From Streptacidiphilus sp041262525 (GTDB taxonomy: Bacteria; Actinomycetota; Actinomycetes; Streptomycetales; Streptomycetaceae), in NCBI RefSeq assembly GCF_041262525.1, contig NZ_JBGCCK010000002.1:310001-374000 (forward strand): a DNA stretch of 64,000 bases, given 5' to 3'. Every line of letters begins with the position of its first letter. The first letter of the stretch is position 1. A program made the translations under genes and the position numbers. Positions 1-9,076 of the stretch are shown one piece after another. The notes beneath the pieces were generated by a model that had not been told where the DNA came from, made no database searches, and was given only the letters and a program-made list of their open reading frames with translations.

Positions 1-1222
1 CCCGCAGGCCGATCACGAGCTGAATCGACATCAGCCCGGCCAGCAGCGCCAACGGCCCGTACCAGCCGTGCTCGCGCTGGTAGAGGACGCCGATCAGGAC
101 CGGTCCCGGCACCGAGATCAGGTAGCCGAGGCCCTGCACGAAGGCGGAGAGCTTGGCGACGCCCTCGCTGGTGCGCGTGCGCAGTCCGATCATGGTCAGC
201 ACCAGCGGGAAGGAGCAGTTCGCGACGCCCAGCAGCAGCGCCCAGACCCAGGGCGCGGCGGCCGGCGCGAAGGCCAGGCCGGCGTAGGCCGCCAGCCCGC
301 AGGAAGCGAGCACGGCAGCCACCGGACCCTGGTGCGGCAGTCGGGCGGCCAGCGACGGGATCACGAAGGCGAGCGGCGCGCCGACCGCCATGGTCACGGC
401 CAGCAGGACTCCGGACCGTGCCGCGGAGATGCCTGCGTCCTGGAAGATCTGCGGCAGCCAGCCCAGGGTGGCGTAGGCGGCGGTGGCCTGGAGGCCGAAG
501 AAGACGCCGAGCAGCCAGGCGGTGCGGCTGCGGGTGATCCGGATCCTGGTGCCGCCGGCGGCCGGGGCGGCCGCGCCCTCGCGTCGCTGCGTCGCCGCCT
601 GGAAGATCCAGAGCGCCAGCGCGAGGGCGCCTGCCAGCGCCCAGACCCCGAGCCCGACCCGCCAGCCGCCGCCGAGCGCGGCGGTCAGCGGCACCGCGAC
701 GGCGGCGGCGACGGAGGTACCGAGGGCGAGGGACATCGAGTAGAGCCCGGTGATCGGACCGATCCGGTCCGGGAAGTAGCGCTTGACCAGCACCGGCATC
801 AGCACGTTCGAGACCGCGATACCGGCCAGCGCGAGCGCGCTGAGCAGCAGGAAGACGGCGCTGTTCGGCGCGAACGAACGGGCGGCGATGCCGAGCGTGA
901 TCGCGGCCATGCCCAGGCACACGGTGATCGCCGGACCGAGTCTGCGCGCCAGCCCCGGCGCGGCGAAGCCGACCAGCGCGAAGCAGAGCGAGGGCAGCGC
1001 GGTGAGCAGGCCCGCTACCCCGGCGTTCATGTGCAGCGTCTGCCTGACCTGCTCCAACTGCGGCCCGAGCGCGGCGACGGCGGGCCGCAGATTGAACGCG
1101 GCGACGGCGAGCGCGAGTGCGAGCAGCCAGCGCGCGCGGACGCGGGCTGCGGGCGGGGCCGGCTTCGGTGTGTGGATATCGGTGGCGGATTCCCGGGTGT
1201 CGGTGGCATGGTCGGCAGACAT
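1..1222 (-). CDS. CynX/NimT-type MFS transporter, partial at window edge
   Basis: This is a major facilitator permease of the cyanate/nitroimidazole (CynX/NimT) subfamily in the cytoplasmic membrane. About 407 residues are visible, close to the usual 400-420, so only the last few residues are outside the window. After a soluble head of about 27 residues the first helix carries the subfamily signature AAFNLRPAVAALGP, followed by further hydrophobic helices and a second motif (LMPVLVKRYFPDRIG). The ATG at 1222 lacks a Shine-Dalgarno but sits 6 nt after a TATGAT box, so it is probably leaderless. It diverges from the GntR gene at 1325, the likely regulator. A second CynX-type permease lies at 15657. 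The substrate is unknown. Confidence 0.85.
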   Translation of the reverse strand, partial: MSADHATDTRESATDIHTPKPAPPAARVRARWLLALALAVAAFNLRPAVAALGPQLEQVRQTLHMNAGVAGLLTALPSLCFALVGFAAPGLARRLGPAITVCLGMAAITLGIAARSFAPNSAVFLLLSALALAGIAVSNVLMPVLVKRYFPDRIGPITGLYSMSLALGTSVAAAVAVPLTAALGGGWRVGLGVWALAGALALALWIFQAATQRREGAAAPAAGGTRIRITRSRTAWLLGVFFGLQATAAYATLGWLPQIFQDAGISAARSGVLLAVTMAVGAPLAFVIPSLAARLPHQGPVAAVLASCGLAAYAGLAFAPAAAPWVWALLLGVANCSFPLVLTMIGLRTRTSEGVAKLSAFVQGLGYLISVPGPVLIGVLYQREHGWYGPLALLAGLMSIQLVIGLR

Positions 1223-1228
1223 GAAGGG

Positions 1229-1241
1229 ATCATACAATGAT
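1229..1241. promoter_or_regulatory. Palindromic operator overlapping divergent -10 boxes
   Basis: ATCAT-ACA-ATGAT is a perfect inverted repeat in the 102-nt gap between the MFS and GntR genes. On the minus strand TATGAT (1229-1234) lies 6 nt before the MFS start codon, and on the plus strand TACAAT (1233-1238) is a near-consensus -10 for the GntR gene. Binding here would block both promoters. The short palindromic form suits a FadR-type GntR dimer. That the GntR protein binds it is inference. Confidence 0.55.
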
Positions 1242-1324
1242 GGGATGAATTTGGGGACTGGTTCTGCCGGCCTCGATCGCACGGGATGATGTTCCGCAGG
1301 TTCCACGAAGAAGGCAGGAGCGAC

Positions 1325-1990
1325 ATGGCACTCACCTCGCCCCGGCGCGAGCCGCTGGCCGACCAGGTGATCGCGCAGCTGCGCACCCAGATCACCTCGG
1401 GCGAGTGGCCGGTCGGCTCACGCATCCCCACCGAGGCGGAGCTGGTGGAACGCCTCGGCGTCGCCCGCAACACCGTCCGCGAAGCGGTGCGGGCACTGGC
1501 TCACAACGGGCTGCTCGACATCCGCCAGGGCTCGGGCACGTACGTGCTCGCGACGAGCGAGCTGGCCGGCGTCATGCATCGGCGCTTCGCGGAGGCGGAC
1601 AAGTCGGAGGTGACGGAGCTGCGGCTGGCGCTGGAGGCGGCGGCCGCCCGGCTCGCGGCTTCCCGCCGCACCAAGCAGGACCTGCGCCTGCTGGAGACGG
1701 CCCTGGGCCGCCGCGACGACGCCTGGCGCTCCGGCGACGCGGAGGCCTTCGTCCTCAACGACGCGGCGTTCCACCAGGCCGTGATGGCGGCCTCCCACAA
1801 CGCGGTCCTGGCGGCGCTCTACGCCGACCTCGGCGAGGTGCTGCGCGCGGAGCTGCGGGAGGTCGTGGGCCCGGTCCTGGAGGACGACAAGTACGTGAGC
1901 CACGACGGCATCCTCGCCGCGATCCGCGCCGCGGACGGCGACGCGGCCGCGGCGGAGGCGGCCAACGCGCTGACTGCTTGCCGCAGTTAG
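1325..1990 (+). CDS. GntR/FadR-family transcriptional regulator
   Basis: This is a 221-residue repressor with an N-terminal winged helix (about residues 10-75; SRIPTEAELVERLGVARNTV is the recognition region) and a C-terminal all-helical FCD ligand domain (about 90-215). FCD metal-ligand candidates D146, H150 and H193 are visible. The final His usual for the family is not seen, because the protein ends in ALTACRS. The ATG at 1325 is chosen because GGCAGGAG lies 6 nt upstream; an in-frame ATG at 1286 has no ribosome site. The gene diverges from the MFS transporter and probably controls it together with itself through the 1229-1241 palindrome. It is followed by a large hairpin repeat. Confidence 0.9.
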   Translation: MALTSPRREPLADQVIAQLRTQITSGEWPVGSRIPTEAELVERLGVARNTVREAVRALAHNGLLDIRQGSGTYVLATSELAGVMHRRFAEADKSEVTELRLALEAAAARLAASRRTKQDLRLLETALGRRDDAWRSGDAEAFVLNDAAFHQAVMAASHNAVLAALYADLGEVLRAELREVVGPVLEDDKYVSHDGILAAIRAADGDAAAAEAANALTACRS

Positions 1991-2005
1991 ACGAGAGAAT
2001 ACGGC

Positions 2006-2136
2006 CAGTTGCACAACCCAGGGGCGCGAGGAACTGCGCGAGTAACCACCCTGTGCGGATGGCCCTGCTCGCTGAGCGACCCACCGCACTGGGTGGCTTG
2101 TCGCGCAGTTCCTCGCGCCCCTGGATTGTGCAACTG
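2006..2136. repeat. Hairpin intergenic repeat, copy 1
   Basis: This 131-bp element fills the gap between the convergent GntR gene and fabI. Its outer arms are CAGTTGCACAA and TTGTGCAACTG, and its inner arms (2021-2041 and 2101-2121) are perfectly complementary over 21 nt, starting GGGGCGCGAGGAACTGCG. The loop contains GCGGATGGCCCTGC. Related copies lie at 37767, 43493 and 58585. Its position suggests it works as a two-way terminator. Confidence 0.85.
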
Positions 2137-2152
2137 ACCCAACGTGCGAAAG

Positions 2153-2920
2153 CTACGCGCCGATGGCGTGGAGGCCGCCGTCGACGTGGATGATCTCGCC
2201 GGAGGTCTTCGGGAACCAGTCCGACAGCAGCGCGACCACGCCGCGGCCCGCCGGCTCCGGGTCCGTCACGTCCCAGGACAGCGGCGAGCGGTGGTTCCAG
2301 GTGTCCGCCAGCTGGTCGAAGCCCGGGATCGACTTCGCCGCCATGGACTTGATCGGGCCCGCGGAGATCAGGTTGCAGCGGATGCCCTGCTTGCCGAGGT
2401 CGCGGGCGAGGTAACGCGACGTCGCCTCCAGCGCGGCCTTCGCCGGGCCCATCCAGTCGTACTGCGGCCAGGCCAGCTGCGCGTCGAAGGTGAGGCCGAC
2501 GATCGCGCCGCCCTCCGACATCATCGGCAGGCAGGCCATCGACAGCGACTTCAGCGAGAACGCCGACACGTGCATCGCCGTGCCGACCGACTCCCACGGG
2601 GTGTTCAGGAAGTTGCCGCCCAAGGCGTCCTGCGGCGCGAAGCCGATCGAGTGGACGACGCCGTCCAGCCCGCCCAGCTCGGCGCGGACCTTCTCCTCCA
2701 GGCCGGCCAGGTGCTCGGCGTTGGTGACGTCCAGCTCCAGGACCTTCGCCGGCTTCGGCAGCTTCTTCGCGATGCGCTCGGTCAGGGTGGGGCGGGGGAA
2801 CGCGGTCAGGATGACCTCGGCGCCCTGCTCCTGGGCCAGCTTGGCGGTGTGGAAGGCGATGGAGGACTCCATCAGCACGCCGGTGACCAGGACGCGCTTG
2901 CCCTCGAGGATTCCACTCAT
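2153..2920 (-). CDS. fabI: Enoyl-[acyl-carrier-protein] reductase (InhA/FabI type)
   Basis: This 255-residue enzyme catalyses the NADH-dependent last reduction of the type II fatty acid elongation cycle, in the cytoplasm. It is an SDR-fold enoyl reductase: the glycine motif is degenerate (VTGVLMESSIA, residues 12-22) and the active-site set F145, Y154 and K161 has the exact spacing of F149, Y158 and K165 in mycobacterial InhA. It lies 5 nt downstream of fabG on the same strand, so the pair is one operon. The length is normal. The hairpin repeat at 2006-2136 lies just past the stop codon. Confidence 0.95.
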   Translation of the reverse strand: MSGILEGKRVLVTGVLMESSIAFHTAKLAQEQGAEVILTAFPRPTLTERIAKKLPKPAKVLELDVTNAEHLAGLEEKVRAELGGLDGVVHSIGFAPQDALGGNFLNTPWESVGTAMHVSAFSLKSLSMACLPMMSEGGAIVGLTFDAQLAWPQYDWMGPAKAALEATSRYLARDLGKQGIRCNLISAGPIKSMAAKSIPGFDQLADTWNHRSPLSWDVTDPEPAGRGVVALLSDWFPKTSGEIIHVDGGLHAIGA

Positions 2921-2925
2921 GGTGA

Positions 2926-3636
2926 TCAGTGACCCATTCCCAATCCGCCGTCCACGGGGATGACGGCTCCGGTGATGTATGCGGCCTCGTCCGAGGAGAG
3001 GAAGCGCACGGCGGAGGCGATCTCCTCCGGCGCGGCGTAGCGGGCCAGCGGCACCTGCGCGACGATCTCGGCGCGGCGCTCGTCGCCCAGTACGGCGGTC
3101 ATGTCGGTGTCCACGAAGCCCGGAGCCACCACGTTGACGGTGATGTTGCGCGAGCCGAGCTCACGCGCCAGCGAGCGGGCGAAGCCGACCAGACCGGCCT
3201 TGGACGCGGCGTAGTTCGCCTGGCCCGCCGAACCCAGCAGGCCGACGACCGAGGAGATCAGCACGACGCGGCCCTTGCGGGCCCGCAGCATCGCCTTGCT
3301 GGCGCGCTTGACGACCCGGAAGGTGCCGGTCAGGTTGGTGTCCAGGACGGAGGTGAAGTCCTCCTCGGACATGCGCAGCAGCAGCGTGTCGCGGGTGATG
3401 CCCGCGTTGGCGACCAGGACCTCGACGGGACCGTGCGCCGCCTCGACCTCCTTGAACGCCTGCTCGACCTGCTCAGCGTCGGTGATGTCGCACTTGACGC
3501 CCAGCAGCCCCTCCGGCGGCTCGCCGGAACGGTAGGTGACGGCGACCTTGTCGCCCGCCTCGGCGAAAGCTCGGGCGATGGCGAGGCCGATGCCCCGATT
3601 GCCTCCGGTGACCAGAACCGACCGGCTCACAGGCAT
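2926..3636 (-). CDS. fabG: 3-oxoacyl-[acyl-carrier-protein] reductase
   Basis: This 236-residue classical SDR catalyses NADPH-dependent reduction of 3-oxoacyl-ACP in fatty acid synthesis. It shows the cofactor motif TGGNRGIG (10-17), NAG at 77-79, and catalytic S129, Y142 and K146 (YAASK). The C-terminus ends in PVDGGLGMGH, as is usual for FabG. The ATG has GAGAGAGG just upstream. It is the first gene of the fabG-fabI operon and diverges from tldD; the 209-nt gap between them holds both promoters, but I could not assign clear -35/-10 boxes. Confidence 0.95.
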   Translation of the reverse strand: MPVSRSVLVTGGNRGIGLAIARAFAEAGDKVAVTYRSGEPPEGLLGVKCDITDAEQVEQAFKEVEAAHGPVEVLVANAGITRDTLLLRMSEEDFTSVLDTNLTGTFRVVKRASKAMLRARKGRVVLISSVVGLLGSAGQANYAASKAGLVGFARSLARELGSRNITVNVVAPGFVDTDMTAVLGDERRAEIVAQVPLARYAAPEEIASAVRFLSSDEAAYITGAVIPVDGGLGMGH

Positions 3637-3845
3637 ACCTCTCTCAACTGCTGCGATCTCCTCAGGACGGACAGTGTGACGCTATCCGCTGACCAAGGGG
3701 CGGAGCGAATCGACCCTCCACAGCGAGGCACGCGGGTATCTGTCGGGTCCTGACAGTTTTGCGCGTCGCGGACCGAGTTAGGGGCAGGATGCTGACCAGC
3801 AACCATCTCCCGATCCTTGATCCCCGATCCCCTCCAAGGAGAACG

Positions 3846-5366
3846 ATGTCGCGGACATCGCCAGAACCGGACGCCTCGTTCCTCGCCCTGCCCCTGCACC
3901 TGTTGGCCGACGCGGCGCTGACCCGGGCGGAGGCCCTGGGCGCGAGCCACGCGGACTTCCGCCTTGAGCGGGTGCGCAGCGCCTCGCTGCGACTGCGGGA
4001 CGCACGGCCCGCCGGCGGCTCGGACTCACTCCAGCTGGGTTACGCGGTCCGCGTCGTGGTGAACGGCGCCTGGGGCTTCGCCGCCGGCGTCGACCTGACC
4101 TCCGCAGCCGTGGCACACGTCGCCGACCAGGCCGTGGCCGTGGCGCGGCTGTCGGGCGGGCTCAGCGAAGAGGTCGTCGAGCTGGCCGAGGAGCCGTCCT
4201 ACGGGGAGGTCACCTGGGTCTCCTCCTACCAGGAGAACCCCTTCGACGTGCCGGACGCGGAGAAGTCCGCGCTGCTCACCGACTGGAGCCGCCGCCTGCT
4301 GGGCGCGCCGGGCGTCTCGCACGTGACGGCGTCGCTGCTGGCGGTCCAGGAGAACAAGTTCTACGCCGACACCGCGGGGACGACCACCACCCAACAGCGC
4401 GTCAGGCTCCACCCCCAGCTGGAGGCCGTCTCCGTCGACGAGGCGACCGGGGCCTTCGACTCCATGCGCACGCTGGCCCCGCCGGTCGGCCGCGGCTTCG
4501 AGTACCTGCGCGGCACCGGCTGGGACTGGGACACCGAGCTCGCCCAGCTGCCGGAGCTGCTGGCCGAGAAGATGAAGGCCCCGAGTGTCGAGGCGGGCCA
4601 CTACGACCTGGTCGTCGACCCGTCGAACCTGTGGCTGACGATCCACGAGTCGATCGGCCACGCCACCGAGCTGGACCGCGCCCTCGGCTACGAGGCCGCC
4701 TACGCGGGCACCTCCTTCGCGACCTTCGACAAGCTCGGCTCGCTCCGCTACGGCTCGGAGCTGATGCACGTCACCGGCGACCGCACCGTCGAGCACGGCC
4801 TGGCCACCATCGGCTACGACGACGAGGGCGTACGTACCCAGCAGTGGGACCTGGTCAAGGACGGCACCCTGGTCGGCTACCAGCTGGACCGGCGGATCGC
4901 CAAGCTCAAGGGCCTGGGCCGCTCGAACGGCTGCGCCTTCGCCGACTCCCCCGCGCACGTCCCTGTGCAGCGGATGGCGAACGTCTCCCTCCAGCCGGCC
5001 CCCGCCGGGCCGGACACGGCCGGGCTGATCGCCGGGGTCGAGGACGGCATCTACGTGGTCGGCGACCGCTCGTGGTCGATCGACATGCAGCGCTACAACT
5101 TCCAGTTCACACAACAACGGGCGTACAGGATCCGGAACGGCCGGCTTGCAGGACAGGTCAAGGACGTGGCCTACCAGGGCACCACCACGGACTTCTGGGG
5201 CTCCCTGGTCGCCCTGGGCGGACCCCAGACCTACGTCCTTGGAGGGGCTTTCAACTGCGGAAAGGCCCAACCGGGGCAGGTAGCGGCGGTCTCGCACGGC
5301 TGCCCGGCGGCCGTCTTCCAGGGGGTCAACGTCCTCAACACGGCACAGGAGTCCGGTCGCTCCTGA
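3846..5366 (+). CDS. tldD: TldD metalloprotease subunit
   Basis: This 506-residue protein is the catalytic subunit of the TldD/TldE (PmbA) peptidase, which degrades unfolded peptides and matures some peptide natural products. The zinc-binding HExxxH motif is intact in HESIGHATELD (H267, E268, H272). An SDR-like or oxidoreductase fold is absent. The start at 3846 is chosen for AAGGAGA 4 nt upstream; an in-frame ATG at 3759 has no such site. Its partner tldE usually follows directly, but here it lies 26 kb away at 31682. The C-terminus reads NTAQESGRS, and a near copy of this end lies immediately before tldE, so something was inserted here. Confidence 0.93.
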   Translation: MSRTSPEPDASFLALPLHLLADAALTRAEALGASHADFRLERVRSASLRLRDARPAGGSDSLQLGYAVRVVVNGAWGFAAGVDLTSAAVAHVADQAVAVARLSGGLSEEVVELAEEPSYGEVTWVSSYQENPFDVPDAEKSALLTDWSRRLLGAPGVSHVTASLLAVQENKFYADTAGTTTTQQRVRLHPQLEAVSVDEATGAFDSMRTLAPPVGRGFEYLRGTGWDWDTELAQLPELLAEKMKAPSVEAGHYDLVVDPSNLWLTIHESIGHATELDRALGYEAAYAGTSFATFDKLGSLRYGSELMHVTGDRTVEHGLATIGYDDEGVRTQQWDLVKDGTLVGYQLDRRIAKLKGLGRSNGCAFADSPAHVPVQRMANVSLQPAPAGPDTAGLIAGVEDGIYVVGDRSWSIDMQRYNFQFTQQRAYRIRNGRLAGQVKDVAYQGTTTDFWGSLVALGGPQTYVLGGAFNCGKAQPGQVAAVSHGCPAAVFQGVNVLNTAQESGRS

Positions 5367-5404
5367 GGCGAGGCCAGGCAGGGCCGTCGGCTAATCGGAT
5401 CTAC

Positions 5405-6283
5405 AGCATCCAGGGCACCGCGGCCGTGGCCATGGCCGCGCTCACCGCCGGCTGCCGCGTCAGCGGCACGAAGCTGACCGAGCAGCGCGTGGTCATGCTG
5501 GGCGCCGGCTCCGCGGGCATCGGGGTGTGCGAGCAGATCGTGCGCGCCATGACGGCAGCGGGCCTGAGTGAGCAGGCGGCCCGCGAGCGCATCTACGTGG
5601 TCGACATCCGGGGCCTGCTGACCGACGACCGCACCGACCTCGACCCCGCGCAACGGCGCCTGGCCCACCGGGCGGACGCGGTGCTCTCCACCACGACCGG
5701 GCCCGCCGGCCTGGCCGACGTCGTCGCGGCCGTGCACCCCACCGCCCTGGTCGGCCTGTCCACCGCTACCGGTGCGTTCACGGAGCAGATCGTGCGCACC
5801 ATGCACGAGCACTGCGACCGGCCGGTGATCATGCCCCTGTCCAACCCGACCAGCCGCAGCGAGGCCGCCCCGCAGGACCTGCTGGACTGGACCGACGGAC
5901 GCGCCCTGATCGCCACCGGTTCGCCGTTCCCTCAGGCGCACTACGGCGAGCGGGATGTGCCGGTCGCCCAGTGCAACAACGTCTACATCTTCCCCGGTAT
6001 CGGCCTGGCCGTGACCGCTGTCCGCGCCACGCGCGTGACGGACGCGATGATGACCGCCGCCGCCGAAGCCGTCGCCGAAAGCGTCGACACCCACACGCGG
6101 GTCCCCTCTCTGCTCCCCGAGCGGGCGCGCCTGGCGGAGACTGCGACCGCCGTCGCGCGCGCCGTCGCCAGGGCCGCGGTCGCCGACGGGGTCGCCCCGC
6201 ACCTGAGCGACGAGGAGATCGACGACTCGGTCGAGGCCACCCGTTGGCAGGCCGCCTACGGTCGGCCCGACGCTCAAGCGTGA
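5405..6283 (+). pseudogene. NAD-dependent malic enzyme, 5'-truncated
   Basis: This frame encodes only the C-terminal half (about 290 residues) of a malic enzyme. Homology starts abruptly at IQGTAAVAMAAL, where intact enzymes read FNDDIQGT, so the N-terminal domain with the catalytic Tyr and Lys and the first metal ligand is missing. The NAD-binding Rossmann motif GAGSAGIG and the LSNPTS segment are intact. The frame has no start codon with a ribosome site; the first ATG falls within the homology. The fragment begins about 40 nt after the tldD stop, which marks the left border of the accessory block. It is unlikely to be active. Confidence 0.85.
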
Positions 6284-6372
6284 CCGCTGGGCCGCGCCCC
6301 GGCACACCACCGGGGCCGGCCGGGGCATTGTCAAGTCCTGTGGACTGACCCGACAGCCCAATGGTCGGTCGA

Positions 6373-7356
6373 TCAAGCAAGCGGCTTGCGGTAACGGACG
6401 TACTCGTTCTGCCGCCGGAACCCCACACTCTCGTAAAGGTCGTAGGACCGGTGCGGATTTGCCGTGCCCGTGAACAGCCGAGCGCTCGTCGCACCCTGCT
6501 CGCGAAGGCTCCGCAGCCCGTCCAGCAGCAGGACCCGGCCGATTCCGAGGCGTCGCTGGTCCGTCCGGACACTCAGCTCTTCCACCTCGCCCACGGTGTG
6601 GTCGTGACGGCGGATGGAGCAGAGGGCGACGCCGACCATGTCCTGCCCGCTCCAGGCAGCCCTCCAGCATGCCGGGTCGGCGGTGTCGACGAAGTCCTGG
6701 AAGGGCCATCTCTGAGTGAAACCGGGGTCCGCGTACGAATCGACGACCGTCCTCCAGGCTGCACGGTAGTGACTTGTCCCGATCGGCCCTGTCCGTATCC
6801 CGGCCGGCAGCTCGCTGCCCGGCTCGGGCACCTGCTGCAGATCGCCCAGCTCCAGCTCGACCAGGCTGAAGACACGTCGGTAGCCGGCTGCGCGCAAAAG
6901 TGCCGTGGCGTCCTGCTCGGAGGCCATGGCGTTCGCGCCGATCACTGCCGTCCGCGCCGTGTCATGCTGTTCGACGAGCTGGCGGATCCGCTCTTCGGCC
7001 CAGCTCAGCATGGCTGAGCCGATGCCCTGGCCGCGATGCTCGGGCAAGAGGTAGCCGCGGTGCAGGTACAGCCACGTATCGTCCCGCTCTTGCCACCACC
7101 GGATCGTCGAGTAGCCGACGACGCTCCCGTCGAGCACCACCAGGATCTGGTTCTTGGACGGCTCCTCCAACTTGGCAGAAGCTTCGGCGATCTCGGCCGC
7201 TGTCGGGAGCCCTTCCACTACCGAGTGGACGTCGACCCGGTCCCGTTCAGCACACCCCAGCCGCACCGCGGCCATGGCGCCGTGGTCTTCGTCGCCGCGA
7301 TACGGCCGGAACCCGACGCCGACCGGAAGGTCCTGCCCTGCCGTGCCATCCAACAT
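6373..7356 (-). CDS. Tandem GNAT-domain N-acetyltransferase
   Basis: This 327-residue protein has two GNAT folds. The N-terminal domain has an acetyl-CoA loop at LPEHRGQGIGSAML (about residues 104-117) and the C-terminal one at VRTDQRRLGIGRVLL (about 264-278) followed by ARLFTGTANPHRSYDLYESVGF in two segments. This layout resembles mycothiol synthase (MshD) and aminoglycoside-type acetyltransferases, but no substrate can be assigned. The second loop keeps the Q/RxxGxG/A pattern, so that domain is probably the active one. It lies antisense to, and 89 nt past, the malic-enzyme remnant, and has no obvious operon partner. Confidence 0.82.
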   Translation of the reverse strand: MLDGTAGQDLPVGVGFRPYRGDEDHGAMAAVRLGCAERDRVDVHSVVEGLPTAAEIAEASAKLEEPSKNQILVVLDGSVVGYSTIRWWQERDDTWLYLHRGYLLPEHRGQGIGSAMLSWAEERIRQLVEQHDTARTAVIGANAMASEQDATALLRAAGYRRVFSLVELELGDLQQVPEPGSELPAGIRTGPIGTSHYRAAWRTVVDSYADPGFTQRWPFQDFVDTADPACWRAAWSGQDMVGVALCSIRRHDHTVGEVEELSVRTDQRRLGIGRVLLLDGLRSLREQGATSARLFTGTANPHRSYDLYESVGFRRQNEYVRYRKPLA

Positions 7357-7680
7357 GACCGGATGTTCTCGAACTTCGAGGCAGGTCCGCCACCCTATTC
7401 ACGCCACGGTCGTCTGCGGCCGTTCAACGAGCCGGCCGCGTTCAAAGCGGGCCCCAGCGCGGACGAGGGCAACGAGGCGGGGTGCATTCACGGCTCGCCG
7501 GCGGGCCTGGGCGGACTCGACGAGCCCCTCCGCAGGCGGACACCCGGCGGAAGAACCAAAAGCGGCCCCTTGGTTGACCGTCCACCGGCAATCTTGGGGA
7601 AGGCGTGATCATTCGGGTCCGCCGGGAGGAGCACCGTGAACAACAAGTGGCGACTGCCCGAACTGTGACGCGCCCGCCGG
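7357..7680. other. 324-bp region without a clear gene
   Basis: No frame here looks coding on either strand. Near its right end GGAGGAGCACC precedes GTG at 7636, but the frame stops after ten codons (VNNKWRLPEL). A strong ribosome site followed by an immediate stop suggests the stub of a lost gene. Nothing else is recognisable. Confidence 0.4.
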
Positions 7681-7974
7681 TCAGTCGATGCCTTCGATGA
7701 TGCGGAAGTCGCGCTCGACGCCGTCGGGGAGGGCCACCAGCGCCTTCTGGTATGCCTCGCTCTCGTATGCCGCGACGGCCTGTTCAAAGCTGTCGAACTC
7801 GATCAGAACGACGCGTTGCGTGATTCCTGCCTCGTGGGCGACGACTCGACCGCCACGGGACAGGACGCTCCCGCCCCCAGCCCGGACAGCCGGACCGGCC
7901 AGCTTCTCGTAGGCAGTCAGCCCCTCAGGGTCGGAAATGGCGGGGTAGACACTGACCCAGTAGCCGTTAGCCAT
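7681..7974 (-). CDS. DUF1330 family protein
   Basis: This 97-residue cytoplasmic protein has the dimeric ferredoxin-like (alpha+beta barrel) DUF1330 pattern: GYWVSVYPAISDPEGLTAYE at the N-terminus, the conserved YEKLAGPAVRAGGGSVLSRG segment, and FDSFEQAVAAYESEAYQKAL. The ATG at 7974 is chosen because AGGAGG lies 6 nt upstream. No reaction is established for the family. It diverges from the LysR gene at 8163, the likely regulator. Confidence 0.88.
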   Translation of the reverse strand: MANGYWVSVYPAISDPEGLTAYEKLAGPAVRAGGGSVLSRGGRVVAHEAGITQRVVLIEFDSFEQAVAAYESEAYQKALVALPDGVERDFRIIEGID

Positions 7975-8162
7975 GGAAACCTCCTGTGTTCGGCCGGACA
8001 CGCCCGACTTCGAATTGACACTCAGATCGATCGATCCCGGCGACGGGTACCGCGGTCGGTTGAATCGTCATATGCGCAGGTTAGGGCTTGATACGCGGTC
8101 GAGGGAAAGACCGGTACGGGATAGACTCAGAACGGATCGTTATCAATCGGCAGGGAGGGCAC

Positions 8163-9065
8163 GTGGCGCCGGACACGGTGAGCCTGCGGTACTTCCTGGT
8201 GCTGGCGCAGGAGTTGAACTTCACCCGCGCGGCCGCACGGATCGGTATCGCACAGCCCGCACTCAGCGCCCGGATGCGCCGATTGGAGGCGGAACTCGGT
8301 ACGGCCCTGCTCGTCCGCAACACGCGTAGCGTCGTATTGACCACGGCCGGTGCGGCTTTGGCAGAGTCCGCGCCGCCCGCGCTGGCGGCGCTGGACCGGG
8401 CATGGGACACCGCCCGGAGCGCGGCGGCCGGTGAACTGGGCACGCTCCGCATCGGATACAGCCTCAGCGCCGGGGCCGAGACGGCACCGACCCTGGTGGA
8501 CAGGCTGATTCGCGGCAACAGCGGACTCGAGGTCGGCGCGGTCCCGATGGCGACACCGGAGATCTCCCCCGCGGTCGCCGACGGCCGCATCGATGCCGGG
8601 ATCACCCGCGGTGAACAGCCGGGCCGTGGCGTGCGCCGGTTCCTGCTCCGGCGTATGCGCATCGGAGTCCAACTGGCGCAGCACCATCCGCTGGCCGAAC
8701 ACCCGGAGATTGAGATCGCCGACGCGGCCGCCTATCCGCTGCGGCTCCCGGACCGTGCGGCCAACCCCGTGATCCACGATCAGCTGTCCGCACTGTTCCG
8801 AGACACCCGACCACACCCCCGATTCCACACGCCCGCAGTCTCTTTCGACATGTCTCAGCGCGACCTGCGCGACGGGCTCACCCTCGCCCCGGCCGGAGAA
8901 GCCGCGGTCACGGCATCACCGGCCGGTCTCACCTGGCGACCGCTGCGGGGCGCGCCCAGCCTGACGTTCCACCTGGTCCTCCCCCGCGAGCAGTCGCCGC
9001 TACACCGCCGCGTCCGTGCCGTCGCCAAAACCCTGGCGCACGAGCTGCACTGGCTGCCGGACTGA
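8163..9065 (+). CDS. LysR-family transcriptional regulator
   Basis: This 300-residue LysR protein has an N-terminal winged helix (residues 6-65; ELNFTRAAARIGIAQPALSA) and a periplasmic-binding-protein-like effector domain (about 95-295). The GTG at 8163 has GGGAGGG upstream and starts the domain directly; an in-frame ATG at 8088 would only add a non-homologous tail. It diverges from the DUF1330 gene. The 188-nt gap holds a GATCGATCGATC palindrome (about 8024-8035) and a TTGACA at 8015-8020, which are candidate operator or promoter parts. The inducer is unknown. Confidence 0.88.
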   Translation: MAPDTVSLRYFLVLAQELNFTRAAARIGIAQPALSARMRRLEAELGTALLVRNTRSVVLTTAGAALAESAPPALAALDRAWDTARSAAAGELGTLRIGYSLSAGAETAPTLVDRLIRGNSGLEVGAVPMATPEISPAVADGRIDAGITRGEQPGRGVRRFLLRRMRIGVQLAQHHPLAEHPEIEIADAAAYPLRLPDRAANPVIHDQLSALFRDTRPHPRFHTPAVSFDMSQRDLRDGLTLAPAGEAAVTASPAGLTWRPLRGAPSLTFHLVLPREQSPLHRRVRAVAKTLAHELHWLPD

Positions 9066-9076
9066 CGCGCAAGAGG

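Noticed and set aside
2006..2136. Structured non-coding RNA gene
   Set aside because: The same hairpin recurs at several gene ends, so a repeat or terminator is a simpler reading than a unique RNA.
4026..5297. A 423-codon minus-strand frame
   Set aside because: It is antisense to tldD and carries no recognisable motif.
4631..5404. Upstream extension of the malic-enzyme frame
   Set aside because: The frame is open for more than 250 codons before 5405 but lies in the wrong phase inside tldD. Homology starts only at IQGT.
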